Part shown: positions 1 through 11,178 of the stretch, piece by piece | Layout: the number at the start of each line of letters is the position of its first letter | Position numbering within the stretch: position 1 is the stretch's first letter | DNA from: Uranotaenia lowii | Taxonomy: Eukaryota > Arthropoda > Insecta > Diptera > Culicidae | Length of the DNA stretch: 64,000 bases | Direction of reading: 5' to 3' | Assembly (NCBI RefSeq): GCF_029784155.1 | Contig: NC_073693.1 | Location: 166,399,104 to 166,463,103, forward strand | Position numbers and translations under genes: made by a program | Notes under the pieces: generated by a model | What the model was told of the DNA's origin: nothing | The model's database searches: none | What the model saw: only the letters and a program-made list of their open reading frames with translations

Positions 1-915
1 GTGTCGTTTTTTTTTTTGTTGGAAATAGGTAGCTTAAGTTCTAACACTGACTTGTCATAAACAATAATTTTTATTGCATACAGCTTCAATCGCATAGAGG
101 TAGATACACAAACAAAACACGACGACAGCAGTTGAGCCACAAGTCAGGCGTACGTCGATTTTCGATTTTTACCACTATTTTATCACCGGACATGAAGATA
201 ATTTCGATTGCGGGCGGATGGTCGACTCGAGAGCCTTCGCAGGAAGAACCTCATTCGTCCAAAATCGTTATTAGGAAGGTATGGGTTTTTCGATTCGAGA
301 CAGAAGGATGGCAAACAGCACGACGAAAATGTTGATGACAAGTCTTGTTGTAGGATCGACGACATATGGTAGATAGTTTTACTTTCATCCTTTTGTTGAT
401 TGATACTTTGTAGCCATTTTTTTTTTCAACAGCTTATAAAAAACCGCCAAAATGTTGTGCGGGCACGTGCTTAAATACGTTCTACTTCAGCAAGAGTCTT
501 GAGAACTTTAAGTTAAGCGAAAGGAACATTCTGGGCTTGCTCAGGTAATACTCAGTCAATCAATCCGTTGCTTCAAATTTGTTGCTATTTCTCACTCGGT
601 GAATTTATTTGAAAAAAATTTTCATACAAACTATTCCAATTTATCAACTAATGTTCATCCTATTTTGAATATTGTGCATGCTCTAGAAAGAGATAAACAT
701 CCTCTCCCACAACTCCTGTGGGCCAGAATAGGCTTTGTGCTAAAAAAAAACTTCGTCACTTTTAAAACGAACACACACATATAGGATCTCAGTGAAACTT
801 CATGTTTCTTTGAAGAGATCTAAACTCTACTTAAGACTAAGCGTACATCATTCAAGGATATAATGGCTAGCATTTTATTAATGCTAATACCACCAACCCA
901 CAGAAAGAGTACTAT
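1..915. other. AT-rich stretch, no gene recognised
   Basis: Only short open frames of about 60-67 codons are present. None has a recognisable motif, and two overlap on opposite strands at 132-365, which is what chance frames look like. A moderately GC-rich patch at about 130-360 may be single-copy sequence. I see no tRNA, rRNA or transposon terminus here. Confidence 0.5.
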
Positions 916-918
916 GTT

Positions 919-1016
919 TGCCGTGACCAAGACTTGATCTCATGACCTTTGGCTTAGAAGAATTGAACGCTATCCTTTAGGCCACGGTCGGCGGCATAGG
1001 CCACGGTCGGCGGCAA
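919..1016 (-). repeat. tRNA-derived SINE head (family 1)
   Basis: Read on the minus strand the segment carries a pol III type 2 promoter: an A-box-like TGGCCTAAAGGATAGCG followed by a B-box-like GAGATCAAGTCTTGG. The 5' end (GGCCACGGTCGGCGGCA in plus orientation) is duplicated in tandem at about 980-1015. A second copy lies at 27836-27900 and shares the block CTCATGACCT...GGCTTAGAA. The acceptor-stem halves do not pair well, so this is a SINE head rather than a functional tRNA gene. Its 3' body and tail are not defined here. Confidence 0.6.
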
Positions 1017-1439
1017 CACTTCTTTCAATCTGCTCGTCTTCGGATGAAATGTTCGCTATAATTAAGCACAAATAATTCAAGTTAAAAAAATCTCATAATT
1101 TTGATATCTATTTCATTGCATTTTAATTGCCTTAAGTAGCAATTTACAGCAGGCCCATTATTTATTTAGAATTTTCTCACAAATATTTGTGGTAAACTTG
1201 AAAGCGCATGTTGATTAATGGTTGGAATCGTAAATTCTGATTGATAAAATCATGTTGAATTCCCTAACAGAATGATGACAAAAAATTTCAGCTTTGTGCT
1301 TTCGATTTTATATTTTATTTGAGTGAGATTAATTTGTTTTAAAAATTATTATTGAGAACCAAATGCCGGAACTTTCAATCTCAAGTAACTTCCTTTTTTT
1401 TTCTTGGATGTTTTAGAATAATGCCTAGTTTTTTTTAAA

Positions 1440-1945
1440 GATTTGGGCTTTGTTTTTACAATTTTTCCAAAAATCGTCCTAAATTGTCCGACCATGTGAA
1501 TACGTGTGGTAGAAAGTATGGTATGCTATTAAGAATCATCGTTCTTTTCAACAACGATTTTGAAGATATCTTGCTCAAATTCGACCTTCATCTTATTCAA
1601 TATCAAATAAGCAATTTCAAATCTCTTTGGTGATAAACGCCCTAGAAGCCACAAGTCATGTCTTTCCAGTTATTGGTGTCATTTTGAAAATCAGAGATAC
1701 TTTCACTTGCAAACGACCTTTGAATACATCATCTGGTTGAAAAAAATCGACTCAAAAACATTATGGGAATTAAAATGGAAGAAATAGAAGGAGAATGAAA
1801 TAATCGCATTTGGTTTTATCATCAAAAACTCAATAGAATATTCGAACGAACATTCGGCCGAATATTCGTTTGACCGAATAGTTGAAAAGGTCAGTATTCG
1901 GTATTCGGCCGTTGGCCACTATTCGGTACATCTCTAATTTTTACG
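1440..1945 (+). repeat. Diverged copy of the internal section of the 33501-34655 MITE
   Basis: This segment aligns by eye, in the same orientation, with 33665-34165. Shared blocks include AAAATCGTCC..AATTG.CCGACCATGT, GAAAGTATGGTAT, ATCATCGTTCTTT and the end block CCGAATATTCGTTT.ACCGAATAGTT. At 33.6 kb the homologous stretch lies inside a complete terminal-inverted-repeat element. Here the termini (CAGGGTGGCCAC...) were not found, so this is a truncated or strongly diverged copy. The end at 1850-1930 is rich in the palindromic word GAATATTC/CCGAATA. Confidence 0.6.
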
Positions 1946-2235
1946 AAGCTTTTTGGGTGATCATTTTTTCTGTCGCCTGCAACAAAATTTAATCAAAAAT
2001 CAATTATCCGTCATTAAAAACCCCCCACTTAAAAATACTGAAATTTCTCCTCGATTTAATGCATAACTAAGCAATCAATGCAAAAATGTTAAACAAATAA
2101 CATGAACGAGCCCTATTATGTCGCTTAATATAAATTTTGAAATTATGAATTATGGTTAATAAGGATGACCTCTTTGGCTGACCTATTATATAAAATTTTA
2201 TAACTGGAAATGATTAATGAATTTTAACGTCAATA

Positions 2236-4663
2236 AAGAGTGATACGGTCAAAATTTGGTCAATATCAACTTGACGTATTTCTTTCAATTTTGCATTTAA
2301 AAACCTGAACACCCCTCATTTTGAAGGTGTGTGTAAAATGTTGCTCCTATTTTGATTTTGGAATTCACTCTTCAGGGCTGTCCCAACGGTAGATGCAAAA
2401 CACGGTTTTCGACCACGCTAAAACATTTCGGCTGGCACCGGTGTTGTAAATTGCTGTTTTAGCACAGTTATCGATTTCAAAATTCCCAACAGTTATACGC
2501 CTTTGTTCCAAATTCATGCAAATTTGGAACAGGATTTCAAAATATACGACAGACCGATTTAGTTCACGGTGAGAAAATTTTGGCCAACAATGATTTCTTT
2601 CACACATGTTTGGGTAACATTGGGTGTGATAATAATTTCTTTTTGAGATATTATTTGAATTTTTTTTCGCTTCAACCACCCTATACGTAACATAAATTGA
2701 GAATAGATGTTAATAAAAACCATATCAAGTAGAAATAATAGATGGCACATTATTCTCGATTTAATATCATTAAATAAAAAGCTTTTCATTTGGGCTCAAC
2801 GAATTAGTGAATCCAGTCAGCGTTCTAAAATTTGAAAAAAATAAACGAAAAGAAAATTTTAATACTTTTTCGATGAGGTAAAATAAATGTTTATTGTTTG
2901 TTCTATAATTTTTGTTTTATTTGAGATATTGAGAGATTTTTAGTTTCATATGGATTGCTCGGAGTATTCGTCAATATTTTTATTTATTTATTTTTCTGTA
3001 TCCATACATAAATTTACAAATAGTGAAGCAAGTTTTTGTCAAACAAAAATGTCGACAAATCAAAGGGAAATTTCCTTTGACTTTGGGATAAACATTTCTC
3101 GTTTCCTTTATCAATGTCAGCAATAACTTGAAAAAAAAATTGCTTTTTCATTTCATTTTAACAAAACTTTATTCCATTGATTCAAAGCAATTTGATTGAA
3201 TTAATTGAAGAATTGTTTCAATTGACCTTTTTTCCTCGTTGTGTAGTCATTTTAAATTAGTGAAATCCTGATAGAATAGTTGAAATAATTATTCTGTCGA
3301 AAAGAATATTCGTAGAATTAATTTTAAGACAATCAACGTGAAACTCAAAACTTATGCAATTTTTCCAATAAAATGGGTTTTTTCTTCTCAATTATTGAGT
3401 GTCTGCAATGGAAGTGTTTCCGTTTTAAATTTGCTCCTACACCGGTGGGGAGTGGGTGTTTTAGCCGATTCTAAAATTTTAAATTGTGCTAAAACTGGTA
3501 TACTTAAAACCAATATTTACACCTGAACCGTTGCAGGTGCTCTCAGTTGTCAAAATGCCGTCTAAGGAAGAAGAGCAGCGTACCAAAATTTTGCCCGCGC
3601 ATCGCGAAAATCCGAGCTATTCGCATGCAAAGCTGGTAAAATCGCTAAAAGTTGCCAAATCAACCATTACAAATGTAATTAAAGTGTTTGGGAACGTTTG
3701 TCGACAGCCAGGAAGTCTGGATCGGGGGGAAATCGAAAACCGGAAGCCGCTGAGACGACAAAGAGAGTTGCCGGTAGTTTCAAGCGAAACCCTAACCTCT
3801 CTCTCCGAGATGCCGCAAATAAGCTGGGTGTATCGTCTACAACCATGCATCGAGCCAAAAAACGAGCCGGACTATCGACTTACAGGAAGGTAGTGACTCC
3901 AAATCGCGATGACAAACCAAATACGACGGCCAAAGCGCGATCCCGGAGGCTGTACACGACGATGCTGACGAAGTTTGACTGCGTGGTAATGGACGACGAA
4001 ACCTACGTCAAAGCCGACTACAAGCAGCTTCCGGGACAGGAGTTTTATACTGCAAAAGGAAGGGGAAAGGTAGCAGATATTTTCAAGCACATGAAATTGT
4101 CAAAGTTCGCGAAGAAATATCTGGTTTGGCAAGCCATCTGTACCTGTGGCTTGAAAAGCAGCATTTTCATAGCTTCCGGGACTGTCAACCAAGAAATTTA
4201 CGTGAAAGAGTGTTTGAATAAACGTCTGCTGCCTTTCCTGAAGAAACACGGTTGTTCCGTACTGTTTTGCCCGGATTTGGCATCTTGCCATTACGGTAAA
4301 ATGGCCATGGAGTGGTACGCCCCGCCAACAACGTGCAGGTGGTTCCCAAGGACAAGAACCCTCCCAACACGCCAGAGCTCCACCCAATTGAGAAATACTG
4401 GGCTATTATCAAGCGAAACCTAAAGAAGACCAAAAAACTGTTAGGACGAGCAGCAGTTCAAGGCAAACTGGCTTTCTGCGGCGAAAAAGGTGGACTGTAC
4501 AAAATCTGATGGCAGGGGTTAATCGTAAGGAAGCGGAAGCCTAACTGAATATTTTTCTTGAATTTTATACTAATTAAACTTGAAAAAGAAATTTAATTAG
4601 ATTTTTTAAATTAACGGTTCCACTGATTTACACCCTTGACCAAATTTTGACCGTATCACCCTT
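2236..4663 (+). mobile_element. ITmD37E-like Tc1/mariner transposon, complete ends, broken transposase
   Basis: Inverted terminal repeats of about 28 bp differ at one position: left AAGAGTGATACGGTCAAAAT and right (reverse complement) AAGGGTGATACGGTCAAAAT, both continuing TTGGTCAA. TA dinucleotides flank both ends (2234-2235 and 4664-4665), as expected for Tc1/mariner insertion. The 2.4 kb length is roughly twice that of a typical element in this superfamily. The transposase occupies only 3555-4544, and 2370-3400 is AT-rich non-coding DNA that could be a later insertion. The DD37E spacing of the transposase places it in the ITmD37E group. Confidence 0.85.
3555..4544 (+). pseudogene. Tc1/mariner DD37E transposase, three frameshifts
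   Basis: The enzyme family cuts and pastes the element at TA sites. The reading frame starts at ATG 3555 (MPSKEEEQRTKIL), with an N-terminal helix-turn-helix section in which serine-threonine-rich recognition helices are visible (VAKSTITNVIK, then LGVSSTTMHRA). The catalytic triad is readable: the first Asp in CVVMDDETYVKADY, the second in LFCPDLASCHYG, and a Glu in PELHPIEKYW. Counting residues from the second Asp to the Glu gives 37 intervening positions, the ITmD37E signature. The frame is broken near 3690-3700, near 4318 and again near 4470-4490. The final segment (LMAGVNRKEAEA) ends at TAA 4542-4544. No intact product can be made from this copy. Confidence 0.85.
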
Positions 4664-4900
4664 TATAGTGAACAGTTCATATGGACGACCCGTTTTGCCG
4701 ACCTCTGACCCAAAATTCAATACCTGAAATCAATTGCCCATCATAGAAAACCCTCATGTGCAAGTTTTCATCACAATCCGAAGAAAAATAACAAAAATAA
4801 CGTCGATATCTCTAAAACAATATTTGTCTTGTAAGAACTACCTCCTTCAGAAGGTGCCATCCGAAAATCTGGAACCATTTTTTTTCATTCCTGGTCCTAA

Positions 4901-5190
4901 GAGCAAGTTCACTCGTGTTCGGGGGAAGTGGTAGAAATTTTGGCACTTGTAGCGCATTTTGAAAATATCACAATGCATAAATGTTTTCAAGATCTTTGGG
5001 CGTTGTGTTTTTTTTACAGCACTGTTTCTATTCCAGCCGTTTGTGATGGAAATATTGCTATTTTTGCATCACAGCATGCGAGAATACAACACGTGTTGTA
5101 AAAAGTGGTACACGTGTTAGTAAAGTTTTCAAAATATGCTAAAAGTGTCAACATTTCTACCACTTTTTCCCAACACCAGCAAACTTGCTC
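4901..5190. mobile_element. Harbinger-like MITE, copy 1
   Basis: A 290-bp element with long imperfect inverted ends (GAGCAAGTTCACT.GTGTT..., ending ...AACACCAGCAAACTTGCTC) and no coding capacity. The flanking trinucleotide TAA is duplicated (4898-4900 and 5191-5193), which fits the 3-bp TWA preference of PIF/Harbinger elements. The interior holds a second palindromic region around AACACGTGTTGTAAAA. The second copy, at 54085-54386, has the same ends and also sits between TAA trinucleotides. Confidence 0.75.
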
Positions 5191-5193
5191 TAA

Positions 5194-7970
5194 TGAGCAC
5201 CAAATTTTAGCCCTCTAGCTCTTAAGACAGCTGAGTCTATAGAGGACAAATAAACAAACCCACTGAAATTGCTTTTTACGTAAGAAACAGAAGATAGATT
5301 TATTAGGAAAAAAAAATACTTACTATTTTTCCCGCAAAGTTTCAATGCAGAGCGCAATTTTGGTTTCCATCTTGTCCATATGTTTAAATTTTCTGAAAAA
5401 CCATACAAATTAGCTTTATTATTTTGACGACAATATATACCACACTTTTTTTCCTTGTAGTTCGTTCCCCAGACTTGCAACAAAACGGTTGAAATTATGA
5501 CAATTTTTTATTCTATCCGCCTTGGACCGTACTCATGATATTTTTTAAAATGGGCGTCATATTAACCCGACCAACTGACCAATTACGGCCCAATTTTACA
5601 AATTTTCAGGGGTTCCGTAAAAAGAGTGACCCCAGGGTTTGAGAAATTCAAAAATTACCCCAAATCGACTCAGTCTAAATTATCCTTTGTCACTGTAGCA
5701 GTTGTATTGACAGAAAAGGTGTAAAACTTACGGACAAAAGATACTCCAAGTTTCCCCAAAAGATGGCAATTAGTAATTGTCTTGATTCGCCAACTTGCTC
5801 CCCATCAAATTTGTTTCATTCTTGCGAATTCTTGTTTAAGATTTCGAATAACGTTTTTTTTCTGTTTGGAAGCTCTGCTGTTTTGCTTTGTTTAGATTGG
5901 ATTGTTGCCAAAAACCAAAATCGTTCCCAGACTAAAACGGAACTCAACATGCTTTATTGCCGCTGGACAGCAATAACTCAAGTACTTCCAAAATACTCAA
6001 CGAAATACGATTGTTGCTGGAAATTGGATACCCAAAAGCGCCATCCCATAATTGATGATCAAACTTTGTGTGCCTGGGTTTGAATTTAACATGTTTCACA
6101 TCATTAGTTTATTATAATCAGATTTATACGGTTCCGATGTCTTTCTTCACTCAATAACAGTTCTCGATGAGGAATACATTTCCATCTCAGGCAGGACCTC
6201 CGCCGAGCGAGGATACCTCCGGGAGAACCTGTACCGATACCTGTCTGCCTCGTATCACAACAACACCGGCTAGCAGTAAAAAAGAGTTTGAAGCAAAAAA
6301 CATCCAAAGCGAACAAACGAAATAAAGTCACAATCCCTCTTAATTGTGGGAGCAACGTCGCGTCCGTCGTCAGTTAGGAAACCCCCAAACAGACAGGCAG
6401 AGCCATGCCAATCGATTGGGGAATCTTTTTATGCCAACCGCCCAAACCGGCCGTCCATTATCCATCATTGCACTTCGGTGGCTGGAAGAAGTTGTTCTGG
6501 GTTCGGGCTTCTAGACTCTGCTGTGCTGTGTGTTGTTGACCACATGTTTCCCACACAAACCGTGACGATTCCCGCGACGCTTATCAAATGTACAAGATTT
6601 ATTCGAAAAAAATTGTGACGGCATATAAAGGAGACATCATTGCATATTATACTTATTGGATTACTCCAGTTTTTTTTTCTTCCCCGTAGGTAGCGTTCGT
6701 TAAAGGTGGAACCATTCAAGTTTTTTTTTGTTTGTGGGTGCTGTTAAGGGTTAGTAAATTTGTTTTTGTTTTGAAAAACATCTAAATAATGCGGTAAAAA
6801 TCAGTATACCTATCAGTATCAGTATAAATTAGTGCAATTTTTTTAAAGCATAAGCAATATTGATTTTAAAGCATTTTTTAAGAAAATCGTATAAAAAATT
6901 TACGTTTCATTGTGAACAAAACAATCGTTAAGTTTTTATTATAAAACTGGTTTGAATAAATATGATCTCCACTTCGATATTCTGTTCCGTATGTTGCATT
7001 TCTTAAAGTCCAAAACAGGGAGTAGGTGGTCGCCCTGAATGGGTCTTTCTTTATAGATTTAATCGTCCAAAGCTGTTCGCACATTCACGCACATACAGAT
7101 CATCCTAATCTTCATTCCAACATACTGAAAATTCTTAGAGACCAAGTATGTTCTATGAAAATGATAATAAAATTAACGAGCGTGTATCCCAAAAATCATT
7201 CCTTTAATCAAAATACTTTTTATGAAAGAATGAAATTAATTTATGATAATTCATAAAAAATTTGAGAAAATATATTTATCGTTTATTGTAAGAAAAATGT
7301 CTACTTTATTCTTGGTACCTCCCATCGGTCTGCGCACACTTTTTTCAGTTATGAAATTGATAAATTTTACAAACTCTAATTTGTTGCTAGATGGCTATAT
7401 CCTTCTCCTTCAATTTCTGCTACTTTTCGGTCCAATACTTTTCTTTTAAAAGAAACTGAGGCCTGAGACTGAGTTGATACAGTTGTTTCGAAATTGACAA
7501 AACTTGATTATTTTTGAGCCACTTTAAGACGTTTTTGATGGAATTTCTGCTAGCAAAATCTAACAATAACGAAGTAAAACCATCATGAGATTTAACATAA
7601 TCTATAATTGGTTGGTATAGATCGTAGGTTGCGAAGGGTACACACAAGGTTGCTCTTTTTAGGCTTTCAAAACCAACGAAAACCAAAATTTTACTTTTGA
7701 AAATTGTTTTTTTTTTCACAGGAGTAGAATTTTGGCGAATCATTTTATTTTATTCAAAACAACCAGCAAATACATACTTTCATAAGCTCGAGACCTTTCC
7801 ACGAGCAGACATGGTATAGAATTCAAACGCTGGAATTTGTTAGAAATAGGGTATTCCATCAGTTTTGTCGTTCATTAGAAATCATCTGTCCCATTGCCTC
7901 GGTATCAGCTTGTCGTGATTTTAAGAATCTCAATTCAGAGATTCACTTAAACACGTCTGTCGCTCACAAG
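5194..7970. other. No gene recognised
   Basis: AT-rich sequence with short unrelated frames. A moderately GC-rich part at about 6100-6560 looks single-copy but has no recognisable exon. A 107-codon minus-strand frame at 7420-7743 has no family motif and no supporting splice or promoter context. No terminal repeats were found in this stretch. Confidence 0.45.
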
Positions 7971-8419
7971 CAGTGATGCCAACTGTTTTCCAGAAATGTC
8001 TGGAGGATTTTGCAAATATGTCTGGATAAGTCTGGTTGGGCTAACTTTATAGGGGACGACCTTTTTTTTTGGTCGCCAGGTCGCAATATTGTAGTCTAGG
8101 AATTAATACTCATTACTTGAAAATAATAATAATCAATGTCTGAGTCTATGTGAACGAAAGCTTGAACAACCGAAAGCTTATGACCTTTTCAGCTGTCAAA
8201 ATAACTTCTGTATTCTGCTTAACAGTTAATTCAGTGTTGCCGTTCTGAGCAATTGGATTTCAATAGTTTTTTTTTATTAAAACGTTGAGCTTATAGAAAT
8301 TTCTGGACAAATCTGGATAATTTATGAAAAGTTTGGACCAGACAACATGAGGTCTGTATTTCTGGATGATACATAAAAATCTGATGATTCCAGAAAAATC
8401 TGGAAGGTTGGCAACGCTG
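7971..8419. mobile_element. hAT-like MITE with 8-bp target duplication
   Basis: A 449-bp element with ends CAGTGATGCCAAC (left) and GTTGGCAACGCTG (right). These are inverted copies with the CAG start typical of hAT transposons. The 8-bp sequence CTCACAAG is repeated exactly on both sides (7963-7970 and 8420-8427), the size of a hAT target duplication. The subterminal regions are rich in TCTGGA words in opposite orientations. The interior is homologous to the split element 33246-34847, sharing GACCTTTTTTTTTTGGTC and TGTCTGAGTCT. There is no coding potential. Confidence 0.85.
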
Positions 8420-8643
8420 CTCACAAGAATAGATCAATGAGTGAATTTGTTTTGTTTGTTTGCCTAGTGTTGCCAGAATAGCAAACGTTGTCATAGAAAT
8501 TTATATTGTTTTATTTATCTTCACTGCTGTTGGACGCATAATTGTCACATGTGACATTTAGATGTTTTTGAGTTTTTGATGCCAATCGTCATAATTTGAT
8601 ACGTTTTAATGAAATTAATTGTCCAAACAAAAAGTTTATTCTA

Positions 8644-9623
8644 CACGGAAAATAATAAAAAGGTAAAATTTACCGAGTTAGCAAAGGTGAACGCTCGTGA
8701 AAGCCAAAAAGGTAACTTCTACCTCTTCGAGGTGAAACTCACCTCACAGTGAGGTAAAATTTACCTGAATCGAGGTTGGAAAAAAGGTACAATTCACCGA
8801 GAAAAAAGGTGAATCCCAAAAAGGTAAATCTTACCTCGTAGCGAGGTGAAGTTCACCTGAATTGAGCTCGATAAAAAAGTATAATTCACCTAGAAAAAAA
8901 GGTAAATCCATTTAAGGTAAAACTTACCTCGTAGCGAGGTGTAATTGACCTGGATTGAGCTAAACAAAACGGTACAATTCTTCTAAAAAAAGTAACTATT
9001 CGCCGAACCCGTTCATTGAGGTTAAGCTGTTTTGTCATTCTAGGAACAAGTTTTGCTTTGTGCCTAATATGTGAAAATCGGAATAGAATGGTAAGTGTTC
9101 TTAAATATCATTTAGTTGTGCTGGTTCTCGTCATAATACTATTGATTTTGTTTCAGATCGGCTCATAGAGCTTTGAGGTGTATTCTACGTCATCCTCCAG
9201 CCGGAAAAGCCGAACCTGACCGGATTAGTCGAACGGAGGAGGCCATGAATGTACGCAACGCATGTAGATTCAACGGCCATAGCGGTTCAGAAGAACGCGA
9301 AGCCGAATTATCAGTCCCTATTTATCTCCAATAAATATCATTTTTGAAAGAATTTTGTATTTTTTTAATTCTTATTAAAGAAAACAATCAAACCAACCAG
9401 CATTTACCTTTTAAATCAGTAAATGGAAAAACGGTATTATTTACTATTTTGCTAGGTGAATGCGAAAAAGGTAAAATTTACCTTTTTGCTAGGTAAATTG
9501 AAAAAAGGTAAAATTTTCCTTTTTGCTAGGTGAATGAAAAAAAGGTAAAATTTACCTCGAAAGAGGGGTGGAAAAAATTCACCTCGCAAAAAGGTAAATT
9601 TTACCTTTTTTTTATTTTCCGTG
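8644..9623. mobile_element. TA-flanked MITE with GGTAAATTTTACC repeats
   Basis: The ends CACGGAAAATAA and TTATTTTCCGTG are perfect inverse copies, and TA flanks both (8642-8643 and 9624-9625), as in Tc1/mariner-type MITEs. Both shoulders (8650-9000 and 9440-9610) are built from variants of a palindromic word, AAGGTAAAATTTACCTCG, so each shoulder can fold back on itself and on the other. The centre (about 9040-9350) is different: less repetitive, more GC-rich, and with splice-site and polyadenylation-like signals (separate entry). Confidence 0.75.
9091..9334 (+). other. Intron-like and open-frame unit inside a MITE
   Basis: A consensus donor (ATG|GTAAGT, intron starting 9091) is followed 66 bp later by TTTTGTTTCAG ending at 9156. 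From 9158 a frame of 58 codons stays open (SAHRALRCILRHPPAGKAEP...) and stops at TAA 9332-9334, which lies inside an AATAAA at 9330-9335. The block is GC-rich relative to its surroundings. However, joining the two sides at these sites puts TGA at the junction in that frame, so a simple two-exon protein does not result. It could be a captured fragment of a host transcript, or chance. I do not recognise the peptide. Confidence 0.35.
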
Positions 9624-10704
9624 TAGAAATTTCAAGAAAAATTCAAAGTCCAATTGTCACACTGGGACAAATGGACGCATAACTGTCGAACTGAGACGAT
9701 TGGACGCATATTTGTCACACTCAAGAAATGAACGTATTATAATTTTGGAACGTCTAAATAGATTTTCACCAAACTTGGCGTGTCCTAGGTAGTCGGGAGG
9801 GGATCACGGAGATATAAAAAGGGAGAGGGGTCACTGTTTTCGCGAAAACCATATGCAATGTGCAAGAAAAACTCTGCAAACTGCTTCCGGTTCGTTGCTG
9901 GCACTTAGAAGAGTATGTCGTGTCGCTTTTGTAAACTTAACCCGCTTCACAACATTAGTCAAATTGTTACTCTTCCGGCGTCGTGTGACAGGTGGAACTG
10001 TAACTGTCCAGGATGGCCATATGTGATTGACCGTAGTCACACCTGGTAAAATACCGGAGATATCTGTTTCCTAATGTTTACGAACTATTCCGCTAGAGTT
10101 ACTTCATCCGGAACTTGTCCCAGGACCGTATTCACTGCAAACGGATTGAATATCCTCTTCTGGTAACGTTTCTCTCGCGGTTGCGACTTTTTCAGCACGG
10201 CAGCTGACAATTAGTTGAAGAAATGTTGCTTCCTGTAAATTGATTTAGCTGCCGCAAATTGCTCCCCCGTGCCGTTTTATTGATCAAACCCGTTAAAGAC
10301 TTCATGTTTGACACCAGATAGTGTAAACATTCAAATAATCCGATTCAGACCAGATTTTTTTCAATTTAAGCTTTTATTTAGGAATAAAACACAAGAGCCA
10401 CACACGAAATGCCAAACCAAACAACTACTGGGAAAATGTTCGTGACAAATATGCGTCCATTTTTAGGCTTTTCATAGAAATTCGCGGCATAAATGTCACA
10501 AAACGATTTTCATTGAAAAAACAGTTCGTTTTCGAAAAAAAATGATCAAGGAGTATACTTTTTAGAGATCCACGGCATTGAAGTCAACAAAAATTGCGAA
10601 ACTGTGCGATAACAGCGAAGTGTTTTTGTGATACTTCGATCGCGTTTTTATCGCTTTGCCTTATTGTAACATGTGACAATTATGCTTCCACGGGCACTTC
10701 AGTG

Positions 10705-11178
10705 TTGCTTTATTTTATTTTTAATTAAATTTGATTTATTTTCTGCATATCCTTCATCTCATCCCTACACGGCTTTACAGCTAACGAGCTCTTAAACTAG
10801 CAAATATTTGGTTATAATGGCTCATACCTAGGCAACACTTTCAGCTTATCGGAGAAAAAATTGTTGGAAATTTCAGCGATCTTCACTTAGTTTTTCGCTC
10901 ATTAAGAATTAAAAATTCTGGTATGAGCCTACACTTTACTGATGACTCTTAACCGTAGTTGCTGATCATGTGCTGCACTCCAATGCTTGATTCGAAAGTT
11001 GTGAACATTTTTGACATTGTTTGCACACTTTTCACCCCTCACACACAGTAATTCTTTGAATAATCAACGATTTTGTAAGCTATCAATTTGATAATGATGG
11101 ATTTTGAAGAAAACTGTGCCAATTTTTTTTTCTTTTTCTCTTGCATCCCAAATATCTCAAAAACGCTCAAATTTTAAA
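10705..11178. other. No gene recognised
   Basis: AT-rich sequence between two mobile elements. I see no open frame with a family motif, no tRNA-like promoter and no terminal repeat. Confidence 0.5.

Larger units (their letters stand above)
8522..10704. mobile_element. Inverted-repeat element with 'GGACGCATAATTGTCAC' ends
   Basis: The ends are inverted copies: left CACTGCTGTTGGACGCATAA followed by TTGTCACATGT, and right the complement of CACTGAAGTGCCCGTGGAAG followed by CATAATTGTCACATGT. The word GGACGCATA.(T)TGTC recurs inside at about 9660-9720 and, in inverse orientation, at about 10440-10500, so it behaves like a subterminal repeat. A clear target duplication was not found. The element contains the TA-flanked MITE 8644-9623. 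No transposase was recognised in the remaining sequence. Confidence 0.6.

Noticed and set aside
7420..7743. 107-codon minus-strand frame beginning MIRQNSTPVKKKTIF
   Set aside because: No family motif, AT-rich codons, no splice or promoter support. It could be an exon remnant but I cannot support it as a gene.
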